A stretch of DNA of 64,000 bases from Crotophaga sulcirostris. Lineage: Eukaryota; Chordata; Aves; Cuculiformes; Crotophagidae. The translations under genes and the position numbers were made by a program. Of this stretch, positions 26,518 through 38,385 are shown one piece after another (within the stretch, counting starts at the first letter, position 1; every line of letters begins with the position of its first letter). The stretch spans positions 152,731 through 216,730 of the forward strand of contig VYZB01000214.1 of the NCBI GenBank assembly GCA_013397455.1, read 5' to 3'. The notes beneath the pieces were generated by a model, which had not been told where the DNA came from, ran no database searches, and worked only from the letters and a program-made list of their open reading frames with translations.

Positions 26518-26719
26518 AAGTTCTTCCTTGAAAGGGTGATTGGCCATTGGAATGCGCTGCCCAGGGAGGTGGTGGAGTCGCCAACCCTGGAGGTGTTTAA
26601 GAGGAGACTGGCTGAGGCACTCAGTGCCAGGGTTTAGATGTTGGGTTGGGTTCTAGGTTGGACTCAATGATCTCAGAGGTCCTTTCCAACCTTGTAATAC
26701 TGCGATACTGTGATACTGT
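26518..26719 (+). mobile_element. CR1 LINE 3' end (right arm of a head-to-head pair)
   Basis: It begins at aagttcttccttgaaagggt, encodes [20 protein letters not shown] and ends with gatactgtgatactgt. There is no spacer from the left arm. The last ~80 bases are an imperfect inverted repeat of the left arm. Confidence 0.93.
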
Positions 26720-26800
26720 CCCCAGGAGAGTCTGGCCTCTGCAGGGAGCAGAGCTGCCATGCCCCTCTCTGCTGTGAAGAGCAACCCCTGTTTGCCAGGA

Positions 26801-26865
26801 GGATTGGACTCGATGATCTCAAAGGTCTTTTCCAACCAGACAATTCTATGATTCTGTGATTCCAT
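26801..26865 (+). mobile_element. CR1 LINE 3' end, very short, ATTCTATG-tail type
   Basis: ggattggactcgatgatctc, then caattctatgattctgtgat. About 65 bases remain. It is a different tail type from its neighbour 80 bases away. Confidence 0.85.
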
Positions 26866-27511
26866 GCTTGCAGTCTGGCACCTCTGGAGGTTTGCACTGA
26901 TGAGCATCCTCTCCTTTCACCACCAGAAAACAAGATCACTTTCCCACTCTTGCAAATAACAGCAAAGCCTCTGGCAGGCTGTGTGGTTTCGACACTCACC
27001 CCCCTGCTGGGCAGCTCTGAGAGGGGGCTAGAGGTCTACAGGCTCCTTCCCAGGAGTGGGGGCAGCAGCAGCTTTACAGAAGGCTGGCAGAGCCCAGACC
27101 TCTGAGCCCCCATGGCTGGTGTTGGGGGGCCTCCTTCACAGGGGTGTCCCCGCTCAGGCTTGGGAGCTGGGGGTGGCATCACAATCCATTCCATGGAGTT
27201 TATTTTGTAAGAAACAGAATGAATGCTTTCAAATTTAGGTCAGCAATCTTCTTACAAGGATTTTTTTTTTCACTCCCACCAGACAGGGTGCAGAGAGCTC
27301 TTTGTGCTGTCCCTGGTCTCCACTGGGGCATTCGCACATTTTGGTTGGAAATTTAGTTCTTACAGGATCCAGGTTCACCTGTTTGCTCATTGACTGCTGT
27401 GTCTCCTAAACCTTATTTTTGGTCCTTTTTTCCATAGACTGAGGATAAAGATGCTTCTTTCACAGCAGACAATGAAGAAAGGTCCTGAAGGGAGCTCCAT
27501 GGAGCACCATA
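26866..27511. other. Intergenic, no gene seen
   Basis: Unique G+C-rich then A+T-rich DNA; nothing recognised. Confidence 0.5.
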
Positions 27512-27773
27512 TAAGGGGTAATGGTTTTAAACTGAAAGAGGGGAGATTCAAGTTAGATATTATGAAGAAATACTTCACTGTGAAGGTGGTGAGGCCCTGG
27601 CCCAGGTTACCCAGAGCAGTGGTGGTTGTCCCATCCCTGGAGGTGTTCAAGGTCAGGTTGGATGGGGCTTGGAGCCCCCTGATCCAGTGGGAGGTGTCCC
27701 TGCCCATGGTAGGGGGTTGGAACTGGATGGGCTTTAACGTCCCTTCCAACCCAAACCATTCCACGATTCTATG
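27512..27773 (+). mobile_element. CR1 LINE 3' fragment, ATTCTATG-tail type
   Basis: It encodes RGNGFKLKEGRFKLDIMKKY and later LEVFKVRLDGAWSPLIQWEV in one frame, and ends at ccattccacgattctatg. Very similar to the 3' part of the copy at 16944-17586. Confidence 0.93.
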
Positions 27774-30700
27774 TGTGCAATTCAGCCACACTCACATTCT
27801 AGCTCACAGTCCAACGTGTGATGAGACAGGTTTAAACTGGTAATATCATCTTGCATGGGGTTGCATCAGTGTAATTAATGTTTGAAACGTGCTGCTCTTT
27901 GCACTGCGCAGAGATAGGACAGATGCAGGTTTGGGTGCAGGGAGATGCAGCCACAGGGCTGCACGGAATCAGCTTTGGTGGAGATGTGTGTGGGAGAGAA
28001 CTCCATGCATGGCCAAAAGTGAAGCAATGACTCCTTCCAGGAGCACTTTCTTTAAGGTCAGTGTTCATGAAAGCTGACAGCCTCAGAAACAGAAAAACAG
28101 AATTCCTGTCAGCAGCCACATGGCAAGCATCAGCAAGAACCATGCAGGGGAGAGTAGTGCTTGAAACACACAGCAGGGTGGAACAAATAAATTTTCTGGA
28201 GCACAGTACTAGGAACAGTGTGTTCCATGGCTACAACCAAAAAGTAGAGACATAAGCACTTCTGAGTCCCCTCCCAGCTCTAAAGGAGAAGGTAGGTTTC
28301 CAGAAGGCTGGAATAAGGCGACCAAGGCACTCACACTGTGCTCCTCCAGCATGGAGCAACCTCACGCTCCCCATGACTCTCTTTTGTGCCTCAGTTGACC
28401 ACCCAGTAGTGATGACCCTTTGGGGTGGTCAGCCGGAAGGTCACTGGAATGGTGAGGCTTTGGGACAGCTTGAAAGAGCTTGTTAGGACAAAGATGGTTT
28501 GGAAATAAAAATGGCTATTGTTTTTCTCCATGAAAGATGAACACATTTCATCATTAAAGAGCCAGTGTGGTCCATGTGAAGACTGGGCTGTTGTACCCTG
28601 TGCTCCTTCTTTGAGTGATTTTTCTCCTGAAGCAGGAGCTGCCAGGCCAGTTTGGAGGGAATTCTCCTTCTGAAGGTGGAAAATGCCTGGCATTGTGTCC
28701 AGCCTCTGTTTGAAGTGGGAGAAAAGGAACTTTGAATAAGCTTTTTATGGGCCCCATGGCTCTGCTTGACCATAATGTCAGTTTGTAATTAGCAACAGAT
28801 ACCACTTCTGTCACTCGTGATGTTATCATCAGCCGTCTTGCGTTTCAAAGTGAGGAGAGGCATGTAAATTATGGGCAATTTAGTCTCTGAAATGAGCTTT
28901 ATGGTTTTTTTCTGCAGGGCGACCAGGAAGCCTGGGGTTTGTTACAGAGATAGTGGTGGACCTGGCAGAGAGAGGAGCAAAAGAAAAACAGTGCACATTA
29001 GAGACCTGCTGCAGCACATCCCTGAAGGAAACACACGTGTCCCAGCTCCCCGGTGAAGGCAGAGCTGAGTAGCAGGTCTCACAGAGGCTGAACATTTTGA
29101 GAAAAGAGGAGAGCAAGTCTAGGGGCAGCCACTGCCCTGAGTCTGACATGGGAGGGCTCTGCAAGACTTCATCCATGGCTCATCCCTGGGCAGCAAACAC
29201 AACGCTGTTTCTGACTTAACCTATCGCAAGTACTTTGGTTCACCAACTGCTTGATGGCCCAAGGGCACCTGAGATTGAATATTTTCACCTTCTTGATATA
29301 AAACATTGCCCTCAACTAAAATACAGTTTTCAGAGCACTTCCCAAAACAGATTTGATTTTTTGTAAGAAAAGCAAAACACTCAAAGCCTCACCGTTTCCA
29401 GTTTTGACCAAAACCTAATTTAATGTCAAGTTGGTTTTTTTTTTTAAAAAAAAAGAGCAAAATTGCTAGCTATTTTTTTTTTGGTGGAAAAATTCTATTT
29501 CTTGCAGCAAGCCCAGCGCATTCCCCACATCCCTTAGCATTGCTCTGCAACCTAATAGAGCCCACTGCCAGAGTGCTGGGCTGAGTACTTTATTTCATCT
29601 GCTGCTGCACAAATTATCAACTGTCATATTTCTGCCCTGCTTTGGCCTCCTGCAGAAGGAGTCACGTTGGAGCTGCTCTTTGCCGGGACTCCCTAGGAAA
29701 TGGGCTAAAGCAGAATTTGGCCCCACATTGACTCTGTGGTGTCAAGTTCTCCCCTTTTATTTGCTGGAGGAATTCAAGCATCACTCTGCTGCTCCAATCT
29801 TTCTATCTACCCCTGGCAGAGAACACAGCCAGCAGAGTTATCTGCCTTCAAACAGAAATAGCTTATGTTTAGAAAAGAATTAAATTTTGTTCCCTTTAGA
29901 GTTGCAACCACATCCTCAGAGCTGTTAACCTGAAAGTGAACTTCAGATAATAAAACTCTAACCTCACCCCTTCAGAAGAGCCAGCAGTAAGCAGCTACCT
30001 TGTGTACTCTCCCGCTATCTGCCCCATCGATTGTTTGATAGCACAGCTTGTTTTCTTTTTTAAGGGAAGACAGCTACTAAATCTACTCCCTTCATTCCTC
30101 TCCTTAGCACTCTGGGGCTTCTCCACAGCTGCAATGCTTTTCCATCGTCCCTGCTCTCAGTTAAATAAACATTATGACACATACTGATTACTTTAACAAA
30201 CTTTACTGTTCCACGTCCTCGGCAGAGCACGGTTATCTTTTTACAGGGAACATTCCTTTCCTGTTGCTATGTCTCCTTCAGCACCATCCAGCATGATAGC
30301 CAAGACTGCTCAACTAACCCACAATTTCCAAAAACTCCATTTTGCTCATCTTGAAATAGCTCAGAAGGGTCTTGGGCCAGACCGCCAGCAGATGTGAGCT
30401 GTCAGGGCTCCTTTGCTGGCAGCAGAGTTCCTGCAGTTTATCCAAGCTGAAGCCCCAGCCACGACTGTCAGAGGGTAGATGTTGTCTTCTGAAACTTCCC
30501 TAGAGCTAAAAACAGCTGGGTGGAGCAAGGTGGGTGAAGGAGAAGGGAAAAGAGAGGTACAACTGCCAGAACAGTTGGGGAAGGTTGGTTTGTCCTCCCC
30601 ATAAGTCTGCATTTGGAGTTCTGTAATTTGCAACTAAATGGCAGAATCCAGAAATATTTCTGGCAAATTATATTTCACAACCATTCATCATCATCCTGTG

Positions 30701-31010
30701 CAATTTCCTTCACATGACAACCTGTGTTTTAAAACTTGCAAAGAGAGGGGAAACTGCCATTTGTTTTGGCCCAGCCAGAATAGCCCTTGGTCCGGGGAGG
30801 CGGGCGCCGGGGCTGCTCCTCTCGATAAGCCCTGGTGGGGCAGCTCCTGCTGGGCAGGCGCGGGCACCTCGCCTTTCACGCACACCACACAACAGTTTCA
30901 AGAAACGAGTGTGTTTCAGCTTCCCCTACCCAGCTCGGTTTTCACATCTAGCACAGCAGTGCCTATCATGCATGAGGCTGTGCCACCCTGTTAATGACTG
31001 CAGAGATTTT
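27774..31010. other. Intergenic with one open minus-strand stretch
   Basis: No CR1. A minus-strand frame at 28391-28693 has codon-like third positions in its last 40 codons (see findings). A T11-A9 self-complementary run lies at 29435-29454. A small CpG-rich patch lies at 30785-30860. Confidence 0.45.
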
Positions 31011-31340
31011 CACAGTATCACAGTATCACAGTATTACAAGGTTGGAAAAGATCTCCGAGATCATTGAGTCCAACCTATAACCCAACACTAACACCAACCC
31101 ATCATCTAAACCCTGGCACTGAGTGCCTCAGCCAATCTCCTCTTAAACACCTCCAGGGTTGGCGACTCCACCACCTCCCTGGGCAGCGCATTCCAATGAC
31201 CAATCACCCTTTCAGGGAAGAACTTTTTCCTAACATCGTCTAAACTTTCCCTGATGAAGCTTTAGTCCATGTCCTCTAGTTCTGTGACTGGTCACCTGAG
31301 ACAAGAGACCAAACCCTAAAGAAGAGACCAACCCCTAAAT
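31011..31340 (-). mobile_element. CR1 LINE 3' fragment, ACAGTATC-tail type, with 5' microduplication
   Basis: Three tail octamers (cacagtatcacagtatcaca), then the usual 3' region with a small deletion near 31236. At its 5' end a 19-base period is repeated (aagagaccaaaccctaaa at 31303 and a near copy at 31322). Confidence 0.92.
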
Positions 31341-34300
31341 GGGAGGTTTTAATGGCAAACTTCCCTGAAGTCCATAATTTCAGTTTTTTCCGTGTTGTTC
31401 TCACTTCCCCTTGTGCAAACATTTTCTTCTCGATGAAGTACAGGCTGGCTCCTCACATGCCTCAGTGCTCAAAAGTCTGGTTGTTTCTGTCTAGTGGAGA
31501 CCTAGATGCAACAACCCCAAAATACATTTAGTAGACTGGACAACACAGAGAATGGTTGGTGAAGCTGACAAAGATTTCTGGCAGCTGATCAGTTGCAGAA
31601 GACAGTCCTTCCCTTCAGCATCAGCTGGAGTATTTTTGGCTCTGAGGGACGTGTGCATGCACTACCCTTGTAGTTCTCAGTTCGGATACTCATGCACCTT
31701 CATGCACCACAAACCCAAATTATTTTCTTCTTGCTCTGAGGACATTAAGTGATACACAGAATCTAATTAAGATTTCTTTTTATCTTTCTGTTTAGGCTTT
31801 TGCATGACCCAGTCACAATACGCCGCATTGGTTGTGCTCAGGGGGGAAGTACAAGGGTGTGAGCAGAGGAAAGGACTTGGAAGGAAGCAGATAAATCCCA
31901 GCCCAAGTCTCTTCTCGCCCATATCTGGCAGCAAGCACATTGCCAGCCGCACAGGGGCTCAGGGCAGCCATGCAAGGGTTGGAAGCAGATCCCTTTCCCA
32001 GGCCAACACTCAACCCTTGTTGAGGAAGTCACCACCTTGTCTCCATCTCTCTCCCTCCCACCAACATCTGCACCCAGAGCTGTGTCCCTCTCATGGATCC
32101 AGGAGCAGTGGGAGGAGGGATCCCCAGGGGAGTCCTGCTGTTCATAAACTGGGGGGTGACCCTGGCATAAACCCATCACCTGGAAAGAAATTCCTATCTG
32201 TTTTCCTCCCAAATGGGACTGTGCACAATGGCTCTCTGGAGACCCTCCACCTACCCTATCCCAAGAGATTTGGCAGCAGCAGCTGACTTCTGTAGATAAA
32301 CCCAGGAGTGCTAAGGAATGCTTCTGCTGGCAGCCCACCACAGACCCATCTCCAGCCACAGTAACACAGCCAGGGCAGCACTTAGAGCCTGCACGGCTCA
32401 GGAAGCGAAGAAATCATAGAGCTGCACGGGCCCAAACCCAGATGGAGAGAGAGACGGCCGCGTGAATGGAGGAAATGATTCAGAATCTGGAAATGTGAAC
32501 AGCACAGGCCACGTGTGCTGGGTCTTGAATTGGCTTCTTTCAACACGGAGTGGCTGGGGAGGCGTTTTGAGACTCAGATAGGGATTCTTGGAACGTGTCA
32601 GGAGCAGGTTGAGTGTGTGCTCCAGATCCACATGGAGAAAACGGCCTAGTCTGCACCGTCAGCTGAGTGTTTTTTTTCTTCTTGCTTTTTGCCGGTTGTG
32701 CAAGCTGCAGTTTAATTGGCCGTATTCCTTGCGGTCATTTACTTTTATTAAAGGAATAATACATAAAAACATTGCCAGCAAACCCTACACCAAGGAGATG
32801 GACTGCAGGTCAAACTCACCGTCCATGGAAAAAGCATGTCCAAAGGCTTTTCTGGTCCATCAGGGTAAATTTTTTTATCATAATTCCACTACTCATTCCC
32901 ACTGAACTGCAAACATGAGAAGGCCAGCTGCACTGCAGAGGGCACTTTCCCACCATACCCTGCTAACGTTGTCTGCCCTGCTCTGGCGTGAAGCTCCCCT
33001 ACCCCAGATCCTGTAGAGTTCCCTCTAACAGACAGTTCTTGGCTCCCATGCTGATCCTGTATTTAAGGGTCCTGCATTCAAGCTTTTCAGCGCCATATAT
33101 TTAAACTCATCTTAGCCTAACAAGGCTGCACTGCTGGTCCCTCTTTCAGCTCTTCTAGTTCATTTCCAAATAGGAATGCACAGCCTAATTCTCCTAGCCT
33201 TCAGGTAAAAACTAACCTTCAAGATACCCCAGTGATTTCCACATCAACTTGTCCAGTTTTCCAGCTCAGCTGCTTGAGGCCACCTTGGCTGCTTTGGCAA
33301 AGGGTTCCCCCCATCTCTCTCACTTCCACTGCCATCCCACCTCAGCCCCTACCAGCTTCTTCCAGTTTTTGCCCTCTTACCATCCCCACAAGTCGCTTAT
33401 TTTCCTAAAAACACCTCTTGTCCTGCTTGTTCAACCTGCAGAGGTGGAACAAGTTCACCTTTCCCTACTGTGACCTCTGCCAATTTGCATCTTGGCTGGG
33501 TAACACAAGCCCAAAGACTGCATTAAGGCTTTGGTCCCCAGTTGCTTGAATGATCTCGGATGCTGCTGCGGGAGTTGTGACAGTCATGGCAGAAGAAGAT
33601 CCAGGAAGTTCAGTCTCTGATGTTGTGTTTAATTTCGCTTCATTAAATTGAAATGAGATTGAGTTACCCCTCAGACAGTCCTTGAGAAATATATTCATGG
33701 AGGGTTGGTGGTGGGGTCCAACTCTTGGACTCTCCTGGATGTGTGGGGTAGGGGTGAAGTGCTCAGGACCATAGATTAGTCATCCACAGGGCAATTAGAT
33801 GGAATTTCTGAATTTGACCCTGAGCTGGCGGTGAATTTGACACCAGACAAGGGCCAGGTCTGCCCACCTGGCAAATTAATCTCTTCCACACCAACCTCAA
33901 ACCTAGTCCTGGAGGTAAACACAGCTCCCTGCCCCCATGTCCTCTGGCCACGGACTGGAAATATCACCTAAATTAGTGGGAAGGGAATCTGCTTTCCTGT
34001 TTGTGCAAGAATTGACTCCTCTGAAGATCTGCCAGTGGTTGGTCTGGGTTTAAGAAAAATAAAATACTGGTGAGAAGAAGGGGAGCATCAGTGACAGTCA
34101 GTAAGTACTTTGGATTAAAATTCCCTCCCCAGATTTATGTAGGGTTTGCATTGTCAAGCTTGCTTTTGATGAATGATTTCTTGCATTCCTGTGGCACAAG
34201 AAGCCAAACTCATCCTTTCTTTAAATCCATTTATGTCTCTCCTGAAATTAATTTTGCTCTTGCATTTCAAAGTGCAATGATTGCAGGGCAGCTCCTAAGC

Positions 34301-37300
34301 TCTGTGAGACACAAAGGAGTCGTACCTGCTGTAACAGTATAACCATAAACACAGTTCATATCCTCTGAAGGAAGGCTGTGGACACATTACCTTTGGTTTC
34401 CAACAAGCCTAGCTTGCTTTGAGCCAGCTTCATGTTTCTTTTCTTTCAGAGGAAAAGGAAAAAAGAATCAGACTCACATTTCCAAATGCACCTGTTCCCT
34501 ACAATCTTTTTTAAGAAAAATGTGTGGTGAATCTTTACACATATCCCAGCAACACGTGCAGAACAGGAATGGTCTGGTGAAGAAGTGGAGAAAGATAAGC
34601 AACACTTTTACACCAAGACGTTTCTCTGAAGAAGCTGCATTATAACATGTTTCTCTGAAGAAATTACATTATGAATCTGGTGAGGAGAAGGAACAGACAA
34701 TTTGCCAGCTCTTCTATCTAGGAAGCAGCAGGCTGCCAGAAGTCTCCCGTAAATTAAAGTCCTGGAAGAGAGTAGCATGATCTGTCAGAGAAGAGAAAAG
34801 CTGGTGCTAACCAGCACCATCGACAGTCGCTAACAGATGAACCTTCCCTAGACCACTAGGTCTGGAGAATTTCTGAGGAGTGAACAACTTCTGTCTGTTA
34901 CAAAGGCTCTTGCAAAATCCCTACAAAAATCCCAGCTTAGATGCAGCTATTCCAGAAACAATTGAATAACTTCAGAACAGCAAGCAAATATCTAAATAAT
35001 CCCTCTTGAATGTGGGCCCAGCATGGGGTCAGTGGGAGGATGCCAAGAACGTGGATTAGTGGAAGGTAAATAGGTAGAAAGAACGCTGCTTCAGTCACTT
35101 CTGCAACCATTGCTCTCCTTGAATGTTTCCTTTCCCCTTGGCCAGCCACAACACTGATGTCCCATCAGATCTGCTATGGTCTCAAGGTCAGAGCTGTCAC
35201 TCCTGTCCTTTCCCCTGCAGCAGCTGCTCTCCTGGGTGTGGATCAGGGTGCTAAGCTGCTCTGCAGTCTTCAGATGGCTTCAGACTTTGGAGAATACAGT
35301 GGTTTCACTCCTGTAAAGAACGCTTGCACGCCAGCACCTGGACCCACAGACTGGAGTCCTGTTCCCTTTTGGGTGCCAGGTAGGTGAGTGCTTCCTTCAG
35401 CCAGTTCCAGCTGCAGAGACCACTGCTCCCTCTAAAGCATGGTGTCTCCTTCTTTGTGTCATCACCCATTCCCCAACATATGAGGTGTGTTTCCGTCATT
35501 TCCTATTTCTAATAATTTCCTACACTTTAACCCAGAATGGGTTAGGGAAAACCAGAACAAAACAGTTGGATCAGAGGTGGTGACTCCCAGAAGGTGACTG
35601 TGGAGAGCAATGGAATGGACAGGTCATAGCTTCTGCTGGAGCCAAGCAGTGGCACATGGACATGGACCAGACAGGGAATTTGACTTTGCAGGAAAGGAAA
35701 TTTCCCAGCAGGATGGCAGCGGCAGTGCCACCTCTATGTGGGATGGATGACCTTGGGCACAGCAAAAATGCCTGTGACCGGACCAGAATACTCAGGGAAC
35801 ATCAAGGTCCCACTTTGGCCCACATCCCTGGGCGTGCTCTGCAGGGGCAGGCGGGAGCACTCGGCATTTCCACTGAGTCTGGCACCTCCTGGTGCCACAC
35901 ACTCCAGGGCATGGCTCTGGAGACACAGGCTGAATCCCAGTGACATCTCACATCGTCAAATAGAAAATCCCGTTACCTATCAGCGAATAACAAGTCCCAC
36001 TGTTTTTTTCCATCCCAGCCCATAACTACTGCACCCATTTACCCAGCAGCTGCTCACTTGGCCACTCCACAGTAAAAGGCCACATTCTGGGCAGCTGGAA
36101 GGATCACAATGGATTGCCATATCTGCTCTTCCTTCTCCTCCTCTGACCCATGGCTACCCAAACGAGACTTCAATGACTTACTTACCTCTTTCTAAGAGGA
36201 GGGATTCATACCTCAAGCAGGAGGTACAGAGCATGCAAATGACCACACCTTTTCCAAACTCAGTATGGAGTTTGCTGGGGGGCTGCCCTCTTTATGAGCC
36301 CTCTTTTTTAAAAGATCTCTTACAAGAAAGCTGTCAGTCATTTACGTGGCATTTTTGTAAGTAAACAACTGCTGTTCAGAAATCGGCTCAAGTCCAATTG
36401 TAAAAACCTGAAAAACGCCCAAATCATGATTCCAGGAGCTCATTATGTCTCAGGGCTCCCACTACCTGACCCAGCAGCAGATCTGAACTCATTTTCCAGC
36501 ACATTCTGTTTGAATCTGGCCTCTTAGGGCTGCACATTGCTTAGCCCTGAAGCAGCAAGTTTAATATCGCTTTCAGAACATCATTAGCATTAACCATTTT
36601 TACTGCATATTCTTTTTATTCACGTAAGCGGATCCCTCTCTGGGCTCTGCTCCAGGCAATCCCTTGAGTGCTCGCTCAAGTGAACTCAGCGCACTCCAAT
36701 CCCCCACAAAAGGCTGATCCTGAGTTCCCTGCACACGTGATAACTCACTTTGCATGTGCTTCACAGCTGGACCAGTAAGCACCCTGCACATGTCCTTATG
36801 GTCACTGGGCACAGCCCCGAGCCCAGCTGCATCAGGTTCCTGAGGCTCCTGAGCTGGAGGAAAGCAGAACGGGCGCCAGCAGCGGCAGACGGGAGCCGAG
36901 CGTCTCCGCGACGATGTGCGCCCACCGTGGGCACAGCTCAGCCCTGGGCCTGTGGCAAAGCACACCCTGGGCAGAAGCCCCTGTCCCGACACGCTGTGGC
37001 TGCAGATGGACCCCTTCCAGCCCTGCTCCACCCATGCACATCCCTCCGTGAGAGAGAAACCTGCTCTGATTTTTGTTGTTTGTTTGTTTTAAGGCAGCTT
37101 GCCAGCCTCTCTGCAGCACTTCAGAAGTGCAAAGTAGCCTGATCTACATCTCGGGTTCACACCTAGTTTTTTATTTTGGGACCAAGCCAGATTATTAATT
37201 TGGAAGGATGTTCCCTGGTGGCCCTGGAGAGAGGATCAACACTAATACATCGTTTCCTCTCATTAGGTTTTCCCATTTGTTTTGCAGTAGAAGCAATCCT

Positions 37301-37991
37301 AAGACCTAAAGTTCCAATAGAAGAAAAGTCTTCTCCCAGGAAGAGCCTCTCACTCTGATAAGGGTGCTTTTTCTCAACTGCTGCGAATGTCGTTGCAGTG
37401 TTCCCTTTTAGTGCTCTGTAAATCTATATTAGACCAACAGAAATAATAAGTCCTAAAATGAAAACCTTCAGACAATCTTGGCAGAAACAGCACGCCCATC
37501 ACAAATGGAAATCACATTTGGTACTCCACGATGGCAGGAAACTCACCTGGTTTTATTTAGTCTCCACACAGCTATGTGCTATTGGCACTCCTCCAACACA
37601 TGTCTTTCAAGAGGGACTATTTTTTTTAACTCTCTGTTAGTGGCTGTCCTCTCTTATCTAAAGCACCCTGCATGTTTGATTTGCACTGAGGCCCTTCGCT
37701 GAATTTTTTTGTTTGTCTGCTGTAAAAAAGTATAAGGGAACTCAGTGATTCATGCATTTACAGCTCTGTTCCCACAACAAGGTGCTTAAAATAAAGAAAT
37801 TGGCTCAGGGTAGCAGCTTGATATGAGAAAGGTTATCCAGGCAGTGAACATCTGTATCACAGCTACAGTTGATGGCTCTGAGTGCTCTATCATGTGCCAG
37901 GAGTTCTCTGCCAAAAAAAATACTTACAAAAAAGATTTCCAACCCAACATATGCTTATATAAGAGTGATCCAATATGCAAAGCAGCTCATG
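31341..37991. other. Intergenic, 6.6 kb without recognised elements
   Basis: The frames at 31804-32286 (plus) and 31838-32359 (minus) overlap almost entirely and neither shows a family motif. An imperfect 29-base tandem duplication lies at 34620-34677. A small CpG-containing patch lies near 36865-36930. No gene is supported. Confidence 0.5.
34620..34677. repeat. Imperfect 29-base tandem duplication
   Basis: The unit starts gtttctctgaagaa at 34620 and again at 34649, each followed by a related (g/a)-(t)-acattat segment. Confidence 0.85.
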
Positions 37992-38002
37992 GAAAAAAAA
38001 AA

Positions 38003-38091
<89 letters not shown>

Positions 38092-38385
38092 ANNNNNNNN
38101 NNNNNNNNNNNNNNNNNNNNNNNNNNNNNNNNNNNNNNNNNNNNNNNNNNNNNNNNNNNNNNNNNNNNNNNNNNNNNNNNNNNNNNNNNNNNNNNNNNNN
38201 NNNNNNNNNNNNNNNNNNNNNNNNNNNNNNNNNNNNNNNNNNNNNNNNNNNNNNNNNNNNNNNNNNNNNNNNNNNNNNNNNNNNNNNNNNNNNNNNNNNN
38301 NNNNNNNNNNNNNNNNNNNNNNNNNNNNNNNNNNNNNNNNNNGAAAGAAAGAAAGAAAGAAAGAAAAGAAAAGAAAGAAAGAAAG
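37992..38385. repeat. (GAAA)n microsatellite containing an assembly gap
   Basis: About 100 bases of GAAA units precede the gap and about 40 follow it. Frames through it read KERKKERKK-type repeats and are not genes. The true length is unknown. Confidence 0.96.
38093..38342. other. Assembly gap (250 N)
   Basis: Run of undetermined bases inside the GAAA repeat. Confidence 0.99.

Noticed and set aside
26437..26719. Twin-priming inversion of a single CR1
   Set aside because: Both arms contain the element's 3' tail; twin priming would invert an upstream segment.
29435..29454. T11-A9 self-complementary run
   Set aside because: Simple low-complexity sequence; no sign of a transposon end or a poly-A tail of a processed gene.
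31804..32359. Overlapping open frames of 160 (plus) and 173 (minus) codons
   Set aside because: Both strands are open over the same bases, there is no family motif, no splice or polyadenylation context, and composition explains the lack of stops.
36600..37142. Open frames on both strands through a CpG-containing patch (143 minus, 130 plus)
   Set aside because: Both strands are open, there is no family signature, and the poly-residue composition follows base composition.
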